DNA of 64,000 nucleotides from Pseudanabaena galeata CCNP1313 (GCF_029910235.1 NZ_CP112874.1:3410001-3474000), one strand, 5' to 3'; counted from the stretch's first letter, positions 16,282 to 26,229 are shown. Numbers and translations: made by a program. The notes: generated by a model not told the origin, from the sequence alone.

Positions 16282-19200
16282 ATGAGTAGCCCCACGATTG
16301 TTTGTGTTGACGATGAGTATAGTGTTCTACTTGAGATGAGAACTCAATTAAAGCGATATTTCCCTAACTATGCGATCGCCATTGCTGAAAGTGGGGCTGA
16401 GGCAATAACACTGGTGAAAAATTTATTAGCTAATGGTATAGAAATACCTCTGGTGATTGTAGATCAGCTAGTGCCTGACATGAGTGGCGAGCAAGTTTTA
16501 ATAGAACTTCATGGTCGGCATCCCGAAATCTTAAAAATCATGCTCACCAGTCAAGCAAGCAATGAAGATGTTAGTAATTTGATAGATCGGGTGAATCTCT
16601 ATCGTTTCCTACCAAAGCCTTGGAATGCGATCGATTTACAACTCACAGTTACAGAAGCCCTGCGTCGCTACCAACAAGATCGGCAACTGATCACCCAAAA
16701 ACTAGAACTAGAACAAGCTAAGCGCGAATTAGAAAGACTGCATAGTAGTTTGGAGCAACATATTCAAGAACATACCCAACAACTACGGCAGAACGAAAAG
16801 CAACTACTTGGCGAAGCCCAACAACGCGCACTGATCAATACTTTACCCGACTTGATTATGCGAGTTAACCGTAAGGGAATGTACCTTGATTTTATCGTAC
16901 CCACAACCTTTCCATTACTTGGTGATGCTCAAGCACTAATTGGAACGAGGGTAGAGGACACCTTGCCGCCTGATTTGGCAGCGAGAAGGATGAAAGCTGT
17001 ACATGATGCGCTCCAAACTAGGGAAATACAAATTTATGAACAAGAGCTTTGGGTTGACGGTGTTTTACAAGCAGAAGAATGTCGTGTGGTTGCCTATGGT
17101 GAAGATGATGTACTGATTGTGGGACGCGATATTAGCGATCGCAAACAAGCTGAACAAGCTCTCAAAAAAAGTGAAGAAATAGCTAAAGAACGTGAACAAC
17201 AGTTATCATCGCTGCTGAACAATATCCCTCATATTGCATGGCTCAAGGATCGTGATGGTCGATTTCTGGCAGTTAATGAGCCATTTGCTCAAGCCTGTGG
17301 TTATCCATCTTCTCAATTAATTGGATTGACTGACTTGGATATCTGGCCTCACGAGCTAGCTGAAGCATATAGGCGTGACGATCGCGAGGTTATAAATTTA
17401 GGGAAACAAAAACATGTTGAGGAACATCTCCTTACTGCGGATGGCACATATCGATGGATAGAAACAATTAAGTCTCCAGTTATCAACGATTTTAACGAGT
17501 CAATTGGTACGGCTGGAATTGCGATGGATATTACCGATCGCAAGCAAGCAGAACTAGCTTTCCAAGGATTGATGCATAGCACTGCCTCGGTTACTGGTCA
17601 AGAATTCTTTCCTGAGCTAGTCCGACAAATTGCGATCGCCCTCGATGTTTCCCATGTTTATCTTGCCCAACAGGTTGGAGATAGGTTGGAAACGATTGCA
17701 TGGTATGCCAATCGTCAACTACAGACCAATTTTGTATACCAAATTGCTGATACTCCATGCGAACTAACGTTAAGCGAAGGTAAATATTACTGTTCTAGCG
17801 TGAAACAAACTTTTCCCCATGATCAAAATTTAGTGGGAGTAGATGTCGATAGTTATCTTGGTGTTGCCTTACAGAATTCCGCAGGGAAAAAGATTGGTCT
17901 GCTTTGTGTATTAAATCGCCAACCCTTAGCCAACCCAGACCGTGCGGAAATGTTGCTACATATTTTTGGGGCGCGAGCGATCGCCGAAATAGAGAGAATG
18001 CAGGTACTTGAAGATTTACAAAAGCTAAATGAGGAACTAGAACATCGAGTGCAAAAACGGACACAGGAGTTGTCAGAAACCCACAATTTTCTCGAAGCAA
18101 TTATCGAAAATTTACCAGTGGCTCTATTTGTCAAAAACGGTAGAGAAGAAAGATTTGGCGAATTTATGCTATGGAATAATACTAGCGAGAGAATGTTTGG
18201 ATTTACTAAGGAGCAAGCAATTGGGAAGACTCTTTATGACTACTTTCCTAAGGAGCAATCTGATTTCTTTAAGCAAAAAGATCATTCTTCCTTTAAAGGG
18301 CGTAAGAGAGAGGATATTGCTGAGGAATTTATCGATAGCCGATCGCTTGGCAGAAGAATTTTACATACGATCAAAGTTCCTATGTTTGATGAGCATGGCA
18401 ACCCTGATTATTTGGTATGTATTTCGGAAGATATCACCGATCGCAAACAAGCTGAAATGGCTTTACAAGAAATCAATGAAAGGTTTCGGGCTACCTTTGA
18501 ACAAGCTGCTGTGGGGATTGCCCAAAATAGCCTTGATGGCAAATTTGTGCGAGCCAATCAAAAATATTGCGACATTATGGGTTACTCAGAAGCCGAACTG
18601 CTACTAAAATCTTTTGCAGACATAACCCACCCTGAGGATAGAGAAAAGGACAATGAAAATACTAAACTTTTGTTCTCAGGAGAGTTGCAAACCTTTACGA
18701 TGGAAAAGCGCTATATCCGTAAAGATGGTGAGATCGTTTGGGCTAATTTAGCAGTGTCTCTGGCGCGAGACTTTCTTGGAGAACCGCAGTATGTGATTGG
18801 TGTCGTTCAAGATATTAGCGATCGCAAACGGTCTGAGACGCAACTTCAGTCAGAGAGAATGCGTTTACAGCTAGCCCTTGAGTCTTCTGAGATGGGAACT
18901 TGGGAATCAAATCTCGAAACAGGGATTTGGTCAGCAAAAACAGAAGCTATTTTTGGCTACGCTGCTGGAACATTTCCTGGCGATCGCGAAGCCTTTTTGA
19001 AACTGGTTCATCTCGACGATCAAGAACAAGTATTTCAAGCTCTTTCCCATAGTTTTACCACACAATCCCCTTACAACATTGAATACCGTATTAATCGTCA
19101 AGATGGAGAAATGCGTTGGGTAGCAGTGAATGGGAAAGTAGTTGAGAACAAGAATGGGATTGGCTTACGGATGGTGGGTGTAGCGCGTGACATCACCGAT

Positions 19201-21336
19201 CGCAAACAAGCTGAAATTATCTTACGACAGTATCAACGGATGGTAGAGATTGCTCCAGACGGTATAGCACTAGTTGACCGTAACTATACCTATCGTTTGC
19301 TCAATCAAGCCTATTTAGAACACAACGAACGGACATGGGAGGAGATGGTTGGGATATCGATTCAAGATGTCATGGGTGAGCATACATTTAAGACAGTTGT
19401 TAAACCAAGGTTTGATCGATGTCTTGCTGGTGAAACCATCGATTATGGAGAATGGTTCTATTTTGAGAAAGCAGGTAATCGCTTTGTCAATGCCACCTAC
19501 TTTCCCTATTTTGAAATTGATGGCACGATTACAGGAGTAGTGATCATTAACCGAGAGGTGACTGAACGGCGAAAAGCCGAATTGTTGCTACAGGACAGCG
19601 AAGAACGATTACGTCTAGCCCTAACCGCCGCAAATCAGGGACTCTATGACCTGAACCCACAGACTGGAATTGCTATTGTTAGCCCTGAATATGCCACGAT
19701 GCTGGGATATAGTCCTGATGAGGAATTTGCAGAAACTAATACTAAGTGGAAAGAGCGACTTCATCCCGATGATATAGAGCGAGTGGCAGCCACTTATCGC
19801 GCCTATGTCAATGGAGAAATTAGTATTTACAAGGTGGAATTTCGTCAACGCACTAAAAATGGTGAATGGAAGTGGATTCTCTCTATCGGTAAATTTGTGG
19901 AATGGGATGAGGCTGGACAACCTCTGCGGATGTTGGGAACACATACCGATATTAGCGATCGCAAAATAGCTGAAGAAAATCTTCAGGCTGAGCGCTCCCG
20001 ATTACAACTAGCTCTAGATGCCGCCACAATGGGTAGTTGGAGTTGCAACCTTCAAACAGGACAACTATTCTGGTCAGATCGCGCTCAAGAAATCTTTGGC
20101 TTTATAGCTGGAACTTTTTCTGGCGATCGCGATACATTTATCTCGATGATTTATCCCGAAGACAGAGATCAGGTACTGCAAGCGATCTCTAGAACCTTTG
20201 AGACATCAGCCCCCTATCAAATTGAGTATAGAATCCAGAGGTTAGACGGGCAGATCCGTTGGGTTGCCGTTTGGGGCATCATTCCCCAGAACAATTCAAT
20301 TTCGGATCGACTACTTATTGGTGTTATTGCGGATATCAGCGATCGCAAGCAAGCAGAACTAGAACGCGATCAACTATTACAGGAACTCTCCCAACTGAAT
20401 AGCGAACTTGAACAAGCCAACCATCAACTTGAAGAATACTCACTAACCCTCGAACAGCGTGTAGAAGAAAGAACCAATGAACTTAAAAATGCTCAAGAGC
20501 GCATAGTTGCTCAAGAAAAGCTGGCTTCATTAGGAACTCTCACCGCAGGCATCGCCCATGAACTCCGTAACCCTCTTAACTTTGTCAAAAACTATGCTGA
20601 AGGCTCTATCGAACTGATTCAGGAATTGTTAGATACGCTGCAACCAATTCTTGCATCCCAAGAATCACAAACCGCATCTTTTGTCGAAACGACCATCATC
20701 GATTTGCAAGAGAACGCCTCTACCATCCATCGCCATAGCCTCCGTGCCGCAGAAATCATTAGTAGCATGATGGAACATGCCCGTAGCCAACCTGCTTCGA
20801 TGCAGCCTACCCCCCTTAATAGCTTGCTGCATGAAGCGATGAAACTAGCCTGTTATGGCAAAAAACCACAGGATTTCAACTTTAATGTCAGTATTCATAC
20901 CGACTATGATCCAAAAGTAAGTCTAGTTGATGTAATTCCTAATACTTTAACGCGAGCTTTTATCAACTTAATAGATAATGCCTGCGATGCGATGCGGTCT
21001 AAACAAGCTCAATTATCTTTAGATGAGACATCAATCAGTGCATATACGCCCAGCCTGAGAGTTTCCACTCAGCTTGTGGGAGAAACAGTACAAATTTGTA
21101 TTCGTGATAATGGTTGTGGTATTCCCCCACAGATTCAATCTAAAATCCTTGATCCTTTCTTCACGACTAAACCACCTGGATCAGGGACTGGATTGGGGCT
21201 TTCACTTACCCATGACATTATAGTTAAGCAACATCAAGGCTCATTGAAGATTAGCAGTAAACTAAACGAGTTTACTGAGACTGCGATCACAATTCCTCTG
21301 CACTCACCAAATCTAAAAAGCTTTACTCTGGAGTAA
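16282..21336 (+). CDS. Hybrid histidine kinase: REC, eight PAS, GAF, HisKA, HATPase
   Basis: A 1684-residue soluble sensor kinase. The N-terminal receiver (residues 5-125) has VDDE at 9-12, phosphoacceptor Asp61 in VDQLVPDMSG and Lys in FLPKPW. Eight PAS/PAC units follow, each closing with a repeated ITDRKQAE or ISDRKQAE linker, with a GAF domain after the second. The HisKA H-box is GIAHELRNPLNFV (His near 1424) and the ATPase has NLIDNACDAM, RDNGCGIPP and GSGTGLGLSL. There is no membrane segment. It starts 3 bp after the kinase-ATPase gene, so the two are co-transcribed. The N-terminal receiver may take phosphate from another kinase. Confidence 0.93.
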   Translation: MSSPTIVCVDDEYSVLLEMRTQLKRYFPNYAIAIAESGAEAITLVKNLLANGIEIPLVIVDQLVPDMSGEQVLIELHGRHPEILKIMLTSQASNEDVSNLIDRVNLYRFLPKPWNAIDLQLTVTEALRRYQQDRQLITQKLELEQAKRELERLHSSLEQHIQEHTQQLRQNEKQLLGEAQQRALINTLPDLIMRVNRKGMYLDFIVPTTFPLLGDAQALIGTRVEDTLPPDLAARRMKAVHDALQTREIQIYEQELWVDGVLQAEECRVVAYGEDDVLIVGRDISDRKQAEQALKKSEEIAKEREQQLSSLLNNIPHIAWLKDRDGRFLAVNEPFAQACGYPSSQLIGLTDLDIWPHELAEAYRRDDREVINLGKQKHVEEHLLTADGTYRWIETIKSPVINDFNESIGTAGIAMDITDRKQAELAFQGLMHSTASVTGQEFFPELVRQIAIALDVSHVYLAQQVGDRLETIAWYANRQLQTNFVYQIADTPCELTLSEGKYYCSSVKQTFPHDQNLVGVDVDSYLGVALQNSAGKKIGLLCVLNRQPLANPDRAEMLLHIFGARAIAEIERMQVLEDLQKLNEELEHRVQKRTQELSETHNFLEAIIENLPVALFVKNGREERFGEFMLWNNTSERMFGFTKEQAIGKTLYDYFPKEQSDFFKQKDHSSFKGRKREDIAEEFIDSRSLGRRILHTIKVPMFDEHGNPDYLVCISEDITDRKQAEMALQEINERFRATFEQAAVGIAQNSLDGKFVRANQKYCDIMGYSEAELLLKSFADITHPEDREKDNENTKLLFSGELQTFTMEKRYIRKDGEIVWANLAVSLARDFLGEPQYVIGVVQDISDRKRSETQLQSERMRLQLALESSEMGTWESNLETGIWSAKTEAIFGYAAGTFPGDREAFLKLVHLDDQEQVFQALSHSFTTQSPYNIEYRINRQDGEMRWVAVNGKVVENKNGIGLRMVGVARDITDRKQAEIILRQYQRMVEIAPDGIALVDRNYTYRLLNQAYLEHNERTWEEMVGISIQDVMGEHTFKTVVKPRFDRCLAGETIDYGEWFYFEKAGNRFVNATYFPYFEIDGTITGVVIINREVTERRKAELLLQDSEERLRLALTAANQGLYDLNPQTGIAIVSPEYATMLGYSPDEEFAETNTKWKERLHPDDIERVAATYRAYVNGEISIYKVEFRQRTKNGEWKWILSIGKFVEWDEAGQPLRMLGTHTDISDRKIAEENLQAERSRLQLALDAATMGSWSCNLQTGQLFWSDRAQEIFGFIAGTFSGDRDTFISMIYPEDRDQVLQAISRTFETSAPYQIEYRIQRLDGQIRWVAVWGIIPQNNSISDRLLIGVIADISDRKQAELERDQLLQELSQLNSELEQANHQLEEYSLTLEQRVEERTNELKNAQERIVAQEKLASLGTLTAGIAHELRNPLNFVKNYAEGSIELIQELLDTLQPILASQESQTASFVETTIIDLQENASTIHRHSLRAAEIISSMMEHARSQPASMQPTPLNSLLHEAMKLACYGKKPQDFNFNVSIHTDYDPKVSLVDVIPNTLTRAFINLIDNACDAMRSKQAQLSLDETSISAYTPSLRVSTQLVGETVQICIRDNGCGIPPQIQSKILDPFFTTKPPGSGTGLGLSLTHDIIVKQHQGSLKISSKLNEFTETAITIPLHSPNLKSFTLE

Positions 21337-21343
21337 TACCAAA

Positions 21344-21460
21344 TTAACGTGAGTTCGATATAGCCATTTGCGGCGTGCTTCGCACGCCGCAAATGGCGAA
21401 AAATGGTAAGAATCGCTTAGCGATTCTTACCATTTTTCGCTTTCGTCGAACTGACATCAA
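21344..21460. repeat. 117-bp TTAACGT palindromic element, full copy 1
   Basis: Ends are TTAACGTGAGTTCGA and TCGAACTGACATCAA. Inside are two adjoining hairpins: GCCATTTGCGGCGTGC with apex TTC, and GCGAAAAATGGTAAGAATCGC-type arms with apex TTA. The same 117-bp element lies inverted at 48702-48818, and a 73-bp deletion form at 9653-9725. It directly follows the histidine kinase stop. Confidence 0.9.
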
Positions 21461-21463
21461 ATT

Positions 21464-21556
21464 AAGAAATGGCTACGCTATTTCTTACAGCGCTTTGCGC
21501 TCAAGCCCAAACCAAAAAAATTGAAAGCGTTGCTTTGCTACGCTTTCAATTTTTTT
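21464..21556. repeat. Three further adjoining hairpins (apex TAC, TTT and TTT)
   Basis: AAGAAATGGC with apex TAC (21464-21486) is followed by the small AGCGC-TTT-GCGCT palindrome and then a 20-bp imperfect stem with A/T-run base (21514-21556, apex TTT). The last one ends in T7 and could terminate transcription from either side. A related copy of the last hairpin plus its flank (TTCGTTTGATCGG) lies inverted at 23330-23404. Confidence 0.8.
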
Positions 21557-21601
21557 GTGGTTCGTTTGATCGGTAATTGCTGTAACCCAAACTGAGGTTA
21601 T

Positions 21602-22444
21602 TTACAGTCCTGTAGGTAAACCTGTGGGTTTACCCTTAACACTGGTGACAATCCTGCCCCAGCCCGCTTCACCACCACCATCCCAAAAAATTTGCTGCAT
21701 GACAGTATAGCTATAGGGATCATAAGCACCGCCAACACCAACGTCATAACTATCACTAGCACCATGACGCGTCCCATAAGGATCGTGAACAAGCCAGACT
21801 TTTTTAACAGGATCATGCCCCACGATTACGCAAATATGACCGCTTCCTTTGTATGCAAATCCCACAACTACAGGAATATTTGCTTTTAGTGAAAGCAACA
21901 CATCTTTTGCTGAAAGAGAATAGCTAAAGTAAGAGTTAATACCAAGTTCTCTCAAAGCCCATGTTTGAGCATCATGGTCTGTGGTATCGCCAAACTTACC
22001 CACCAGTCGCATATAGACTGACTCTGGTTCTGGAAATCCCTGTGCTTTCGCCATCGTTGTTAAGGCTCCATTTAGCACAAAGTCGGCTAGCATCGCATTA
22101 CTAGTAGTGTTGCACTGCCGCCAACCAGGTCCAAAAATCGCCTGATCGTTGTCTAGTTGAGAACAATATTTAACTGGTAACTTGATGAGTTGATTGACAT
22201 CCTCCCCTTCAATTTTGACATGAGGATCGTAGGCATAGACCTTTTGGAGTTGGGATTTGCCATCCAGTGCTGGAAAGGGTGAGGCTAGAGTTAGGAAAAG
22301 ATGTTGATTGCGATCGGGACTATATTCAGTAACAAAAAATGTTCTCCCTTTTTTGATAAAGATTTTCTCGGAATCGGCTAAATCGGTTGAGCCAAGCAGT
22401 TTCTTTTTGAGAAAAGTATCCGCTTCGGCGATCGCTTTGGGCAT
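21602..22444 (-). CDS. C39-type papain-like peptidase domain protein
   Basis: A 280-residue protein. The motif GPGWRQCNTTSNAMLADFVL places a candidate nucleophile Cys, and GSGHICVIVGHD the matching His, followed by WLVHDPYG. This is the peptidase C39-like arrangement seen in secreted or phage-related cysteine peptidases. The N-terminal 100 residues (KKGRTFFVTEYSPDRNQHLF) form a separate beta domain with no signal peptide. The substrate is unknown. It is monocistronic, with a palindrome upstream and downstream. Activity is inferred from the Cys/His spacing. Confidence 0.75.
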   Translation of the reverse strand: MPKAIAEADTFLKKKLLGSTDLADSEKIFIKKGRTFFVTEYSPDRNQHLFLTLASPFPALDGKSQLQKVYAYDPHVKIEGEDVNQLIKLPVKYCSQLDNDQAIFGPGWRQCNTTSNAMLADFVLNGALTTMAKAQGFPEPESVYMRLVGKFGDTTDHDAQTWALRELGINSYFSYSLSAKDVLLSLKANIPVVVGFAYKGSGHICVIVGHDPVKKVWLVHDPYGTRHGASDSYDVGVGGAYDPYSYTVMQQIFWDGGGEAGWGRIVTSVKGKPTGLPTGL

Positions 22445-22512
22445 AGGACAACCTCGGAATAAATGCGATAACGCTATAAATCATCGCATATCGTCATCTA
22501 TAAATATAGTTA

Positions 22513-22565
22513 AAAACGCAAGAGAGAGTGGCAGCGTTTCACGCCGCCACTCTCTCTTGCGTTTT
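22513..22565. repeat. Palindrome between two minus-strand genes, apex TTC
   Basis: AAAACGCAAGAGAGAGTGGC arm, with one A/C mismatch, apex TTC. It ends in TTTT and lies 4 bp beyond the stop of the HAD phosphatase gene, so it may serve as its terminator. Confidence 0.82.
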
Positions 22566-22568
22566 GGT

Positions 22569-23210
22569 TTAGCACAAATATTGGGTAATCTCCTGAGGAG
22601 AGTTAGCGATCAAATCGACACCATGAAGTTTTAGCTCTTCTTCAGTGCCATAACCATAGGTCACACCGATCGCTAAGAGTTGATTTTTCTTCGCCCCGAT
22701 CGCATCATGGGAGCGATCGCCTATCATCACTGTTTTAGCAGGAATCAGATTTTCAGTGAGCAGAATATGGCGGATTAGCTCTGCCTTATCACTACGAGTG
22801 CCATCTAGTTCACTGCCATAAATGCCATCAAATAGAGAATTCAGATCAAAATGTTCAATAATCCGTTTAGCAAACACATGGGGCTTGGATGTGGCAATGT
22901 AGGTTTGATAACCTGCGGTACGAATCGAGTTTAGAGTTTCAGGGATTTGGGGATAGAGAGCATTTTCAAATAAGCCCACGGTGGCAAAGCGATCGCGATA
23001 AAGGGTAATGGCGCGATCGATTAAGACTTTATCTGTAGTTTGCAGTAACTTCGTAAAACTAACTGTTAATGGGGGGCCAATGCACCAAAGCAGTTGATCT
23101 GTTTCTGGTAATTCGTAGCCAAGTTGATTTAGTGCATATAGAATGCAGGTAGTAATCCCAATTTTAGGATCAGTCAAAGTTCCATCTAAATCGAATAACA
23201 CTGTATCCAT
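22569..23210 (-). CDS. HAD-family phosphatase, phosphoglycolate phosphatase-like
   Basis: A 213-residue HAD-IA hydrolase. Motif I is VLFDLDGTLTDPKIG (nucleophile and acid Asp), motif II TYIATSKPHVF, motif III/IV MIGDRSHDAIGA. The cap insertion of about 65 residues between motifs I and II fits the Gph/5'-nucleotidase-like subgroup. Candidates are 2-phosphoglycolate (photorespiration) or a nucleotide monophosphate; sequence alone does not decide. It is flanked by palindromes. Confidence 0.85.
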   Translation of the reverse strand: MDTVLFDLDGTLTDPKIGITTCILYALNQLGYELPETDQLLWCIGPPLTVSFTKLLQTTDKVLIDRAITLYRDRFATVGLFENALYPQIPETLNSIRTAGYQTYIATSKPHVFAKRIIEHFDLNSLFDGIYGSELDGTRSDKAELIRHILLTENLIPAKTVMIGDRSHDAIGAKKNQLLAIGVTYGYGTEEELKLHGVDLIANSPQEITQYLC

Positions 23211-23248
23211 ACGCGGTCATTTCATCAAATAAGGATTGATCATGGTGA

Positions 23249-23322
23249 GGATGGGCGGCGATTCACTCCGCCCATCCTTATACCAAACCACAAAATGGCT
23301 ACGCCATTTTGTGGTTTGGTAT
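23249..23322. repeat. Two palindromes upstream of the HAD gene (second apex TAC)
   Basis: A 10-bp stem GGATGGGCGG with a 9-nt loop (23249-23277) is followed by a perfect 20-bp-arm palindrome (23280-23322) whose apex is TAC between AATGGC and GCCATT. The same inner AAAATGGC arm recurs with apex TTA at 26201 and TGC at 35287. Confidence 0.85.
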
Positions 23323-23357
23323 TACCTATTACAGCAATTGCCGATCAAACGAGCCAC

Positions 23358-23404
23358 AAGAAAAAAAAGAAAGCGCTGCTTTGCAACGCTTTCTTTTTTT
23401 CTTA
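23358..23404. repeat. A/T-based hairpin, apex TTT
   Basis: The stem starts with A8/T7 and ends AGCGCTGC-TTT-GCAACGCT with one mismatch. It resembles 21514-21556 and shares its outer flank in inverted order. Confidence 0.8.
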
Positions 23405-23416
23405 GTTTGGGTTTAA

Positions 23417-23554
23417 AGCGTGTTTGAGAAGTTTTTACCCCCTCTAACTCCCCCTTTACAAGGGGGAGAATCTGAGTTTCCCCCCTTTGCAAGGGGGGAT
23501 TAAGGGGGGTAAAAACAGAAATTTACGCTAAATAAGAGAATTCTCAAACACGCT
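23417..23554. repeat. 138-bp miniature element with AGCGTGTTTGAGAA ends
   Basis: The terminal inverted repeats AGCGTGTTTGAGAA / TTCTCAAACACGCT are perfect over 14 bp. The interior holds the C- and G-rich inverted repeat ACTCCCCCTTTACAAGGGGG / CCCCCCTTTGCAAGGGGGG that is widespread in cyanobacterial intergenic DNA. No ORF is present. The structure fits a MITE; no target duplication was established. Confidence 0.7.
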
Positions 23555-23633
23555 CTTAAGGGCAAAACGCTGTAAGTGCTTCCAAATGTTGTTTTAAATT
23601 TTTGTTTATTATTGCAACACTTTTAAAATTTTT

Positions 23634-26111
23634 CTATACTTCTGTATCTTCCACTTCATCAACGACAGAAGACTCTGTATCAATTGTCTCAGCGATCGCT
23701 GTTGGCATTAGGAGATCAGACTCACTGATAATTGGCAACTTCTTACGGGTCAATTGCATTGCTTCTAAACACTGATTAATATTTGAAACTGCGGCATTAT
23801 AGGCATCAATATTTTGTTTTACCTCGCCTTGCAAGCGACGATTATTATCAACCTTGGATTGAGCTTCTTTCTCAAGAGTTTGAGCGAGATACTCACGGGC
23901 GCGATCGTATTGCTGCAAAATTTTATCTGCTTGATTGTCTGCGCCACCGAGTAAATGAGTATTTAGAGTTTGATTAATTGTCTGACGGAAAGTGCGAATT
24001 ACGGTGTCTTTGACTTTGTACTCAAAATCTAATTTTAAAAACTGACGAATTGCTGGCTCAGAATCGATCATGCTTTGATAATCGTAACCACGACAGGCTT
24101 GGTGTAAAGCTTGTTGCAATTGCCAGAAAACCACATTGCCCTCTGCATAGAATTCTGGACGCTCACGCACATAGCGATCGCATTCAGTTTTAGCCTCATT
24201 GACCAAAGCCTCCGATGCTTTGACCATCACACCTTGGAGATAACTCTCTGTCTCGCCATCATTACCTAGTAAGCGATAGAGTTCGCGATAATAGTCTGCT
24301 TTTTTAATTTGTTCAATCATATTTTGGAAGAAGTTGGCAATGATTTCTTTAGAGCATTCCACCAACACATCCTCTAGCTCATTTGCCAAGAAATAGAAGC
24401 CCTCAGTCAAAATCCCCATTACAGGAACTACAGAGTTACGACGATGGCTAGCTTGGGCGCGTTGATGCACCATGGCAACAGAGAAACTGACAATCAGTTC
24501 GTCTAAACGTCTAACCATCTTGGTTTTTAGCTTCAGATAATCAGCTTCTAAAAGTTCATTGCGATCGCTAGCAACTACTACATTTACTTCTTGAGCAATA
24601 TGATCGCGCAAGCGATCGCCAATTTGTTTCAAATCTTGACTGAGTTTCTGCAATTCTTGAGACTTGATTGCTTCAATATCGCGAGGTTGACTTTCCAGTT
24701 TCAGCCATGCTTCGAGATAGGACTGGCGCAGGGCAATACAAATTGGTTGCAAATCATCAGCTAGATCGGCAAACAGTAATGGACGCTTCTCAATGGTCAA
24801 ATAGCGGGTAATCGCGGTGCGAAACTCTTCAATGCCGCTATCCTTAATCAGTTGCTCGATTAGTCCTGTTCCCGAATGACTGAGCAAGCGTACATACTTC
24901 TCATTCTTAACATTGGTTTCCAAAACGCTGTAGGGAATTGGAAACTTAGAAATGTCCAGTTTGCCAGAAACTAAACAATAGCTGTTAAATTCATTTACAA
25001 ATTGTGGTGTGCCTTCTTCGCCGCCCACAGATTTAACACTTTCAGCAAATACTGAGTCCAAACCAAAGCGATCGCTAATACTTGTATTTTTGAGTTGACT
25101 GCCATAGAAACCCAGCAATCCACTGGTTTTATAGATTTTTGAACTATTGCGAAACTGGCTGGAAATTGTGTGATTGAGGCGATCACGCAATTGATCATTT
25201 GTCCAAGTCTCATCAATGCGATTGAATACATAGAAAACGCGATCGCGAATTCCCGCATTACCTTGCATTTTTTCGCTCAGTTCTGTTTCTTCGGAAGTCA
25301 TTTCGCCAGTAGCTGCGGTCTTGAGTACAAATACTACTGCCGAAGTATCGGGATGCTCAATTTTATCAAAAGTTAACGCCGCATCTTTCTTAACAGGTGC
25401 ATCAATTCCAGGGGTGTCGATGATCACATTGCCATCTTGTAAAAGGGGATGATTGCAATAATATTCCACCCGTTTGAGAACAGCGCTATTAGCTCCCCGT
25501 CTTGCGTAGTCGGCAGCTTTTTTGAGATTGTCAAAACCAAACTGTTCCATTGAGTAGGTTGCATTGGCTGTCGAACTAATGCGATCGCGATTATTTGTAA
25601 ATCCTTCAAGCAATAGATTCAAGGCATCTGCATCCTTGGCGCGTTTGGATTTGCTCTTACCACCTTCTTGTTCGATTACACTTAGGGCTAAGGTTTGCAA
25701 CTGTTTGAGTGCTTCAGGTTGATTAATATTCATCGGTGCAACCTGTCCAATCAGTTGAGACAGTGCTTGTACCTGTTCACGGACTTCCACTTCACTCAAG
25801 AAAGTTAATACAACCCGTTCTTCCCCAGTTTTCGCAAAGGCAATTTTGCATTCCGTCCCCGTCGCATGTCCTTCAGCACTGTATAGCAATTCCCTCTCTA
25901 ACAGTGCATTAATCAACATTGATTTACCCGCACTAAAAGCCCCCGCAAATACAATCTCAAAGGTTGGTGCGATCGCTTTTCTCAGCGAAGCCTGAACAAT
26001 ACTGCCATCCTGCTGCGATCGCAGATTCGGCTCCTGTTGCAAAAGTTGTAAGATCGCTTCAACCTGCGCTTGTAAGTCTTGACATTGTGGAAAAAGAGTG
26101 GTGAGTGTCAT
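23634..26111 (-). CDS. Bacterial dynamin-like GTPase
   Basis: An 825-residue large GTPase. The P-loop GAFSAGKS is at residues 57-64, a switch I threonine lies in GHATGTECKI, the G3 motif is IIDTPGIDAP, and the G4-like motif is VFNRIDETW. The C-terminal 450 residues are helical, with a short hydrophobic segment (VVPVMGILTEGFYFLANELE) that could be a membrane paddle. Cyanobacterial dynamin-like proteins remodel membranes, and thylakoid or plasma membrane maintenance is the likely field. The last 60 residues are acidic and probably disordered. It is monocistronic. Confidence 0.88.
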   Translation of the reverse strand: MTLTTLFPQCQDLQAQVEAILQLLQQEPNLRSQQDGSIVQASLRKAIAPTFEIVFAGAFSAGKSMLINALLERELLYSAEGHATGTECKIAFAKTGEERVVLTFLSEVEVREQVQALSQLIGQVAPMNINQPEALKQLQTLALSVIEQEGGKSKSKRAKDADALNLLLEGFTNNRDRISSTANATYSMEQFGFDNLKKAADYARRGANSAVLKRVEYYCNHPLLQDGNVIIDTPGIDAPVKKDAALTFDKIEHPDTSAVVFVLKTAATGEMTSEETELSEKMQGNAGIRDRVFYVFNRIDETWTNDQLRDRLNHTISSQFRNSSKIYKTSGLLGFYGSQLKNTSISDRFGLDSVFAESVKSVGGEEGTPQFVNEFNSYCLVSGKLDISKFPIPYSVLETNVKNEKYVRLLSHSGTGLIEQLIKDSGIEEFRTAITRYLTIEKRPLLFADLADDLQPICIALRQSYLEAWLKLESQPRDIEAIKSQELQKLSQDLKQIGDRLRDHIAQEVNVVVASDRNELLEADYLKLKTKMVRRLDELIVSFSVAMVHQRAQASHRRNSVVPVMGILTEGFYFLANELEDVLVECSKEIIANFFQNMIEQIKKADYYRELYRLLGNDGETESYLQGVMVKASEALVNEAKTECDRYVRERPEFYAEGNVVFWQLQQALHQACRGYDYQSMIDSEPAIRQFLKLDFEYKVKDTVIRTFRQTINQTLNTHLLGGADNQADKILQQYDRAREYLAQTLEKEAQSKVDNNRRLQGEVKQNIDAYNAAVSNINQCLEAMQLTRKKLPIISESDLLMPTAIAETIDTESSVVDEVEDTEV

Positions 26112-26200
26112 GCAAGCAAATCCTTGATTTAAGAAAATTTAATGCTTTCACCTAAATATATCATGTATATTCCACCTCAAATTACCGTAACCCATAGCAA

Positions 26201-26229
26201 AGCACAAAATGGCTTAGCCATTTTGTGCT
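26201..26229. repeat. Palindrome AGCACAAAATGGC, apex TTA
   Basis: A perfect 13-bp-arm palindrome upstream of the dynamin-like gene. Confidence 0.85.

Noticed and set aside
18128..18607. 159-residue ORF inside the eight-PAS histidine kinase
   Set aside because: The host gene reads PAS domains with intact motifs in its own frame across the whole stretch.
23417..23554. Possible CRISPR-like repeats in the C/G-rich stretch before the dynamin gene
   Set aside because: Only one inverted pair inside a 138-bp element; no regular repeat-spacer spacing anywhere in the window.
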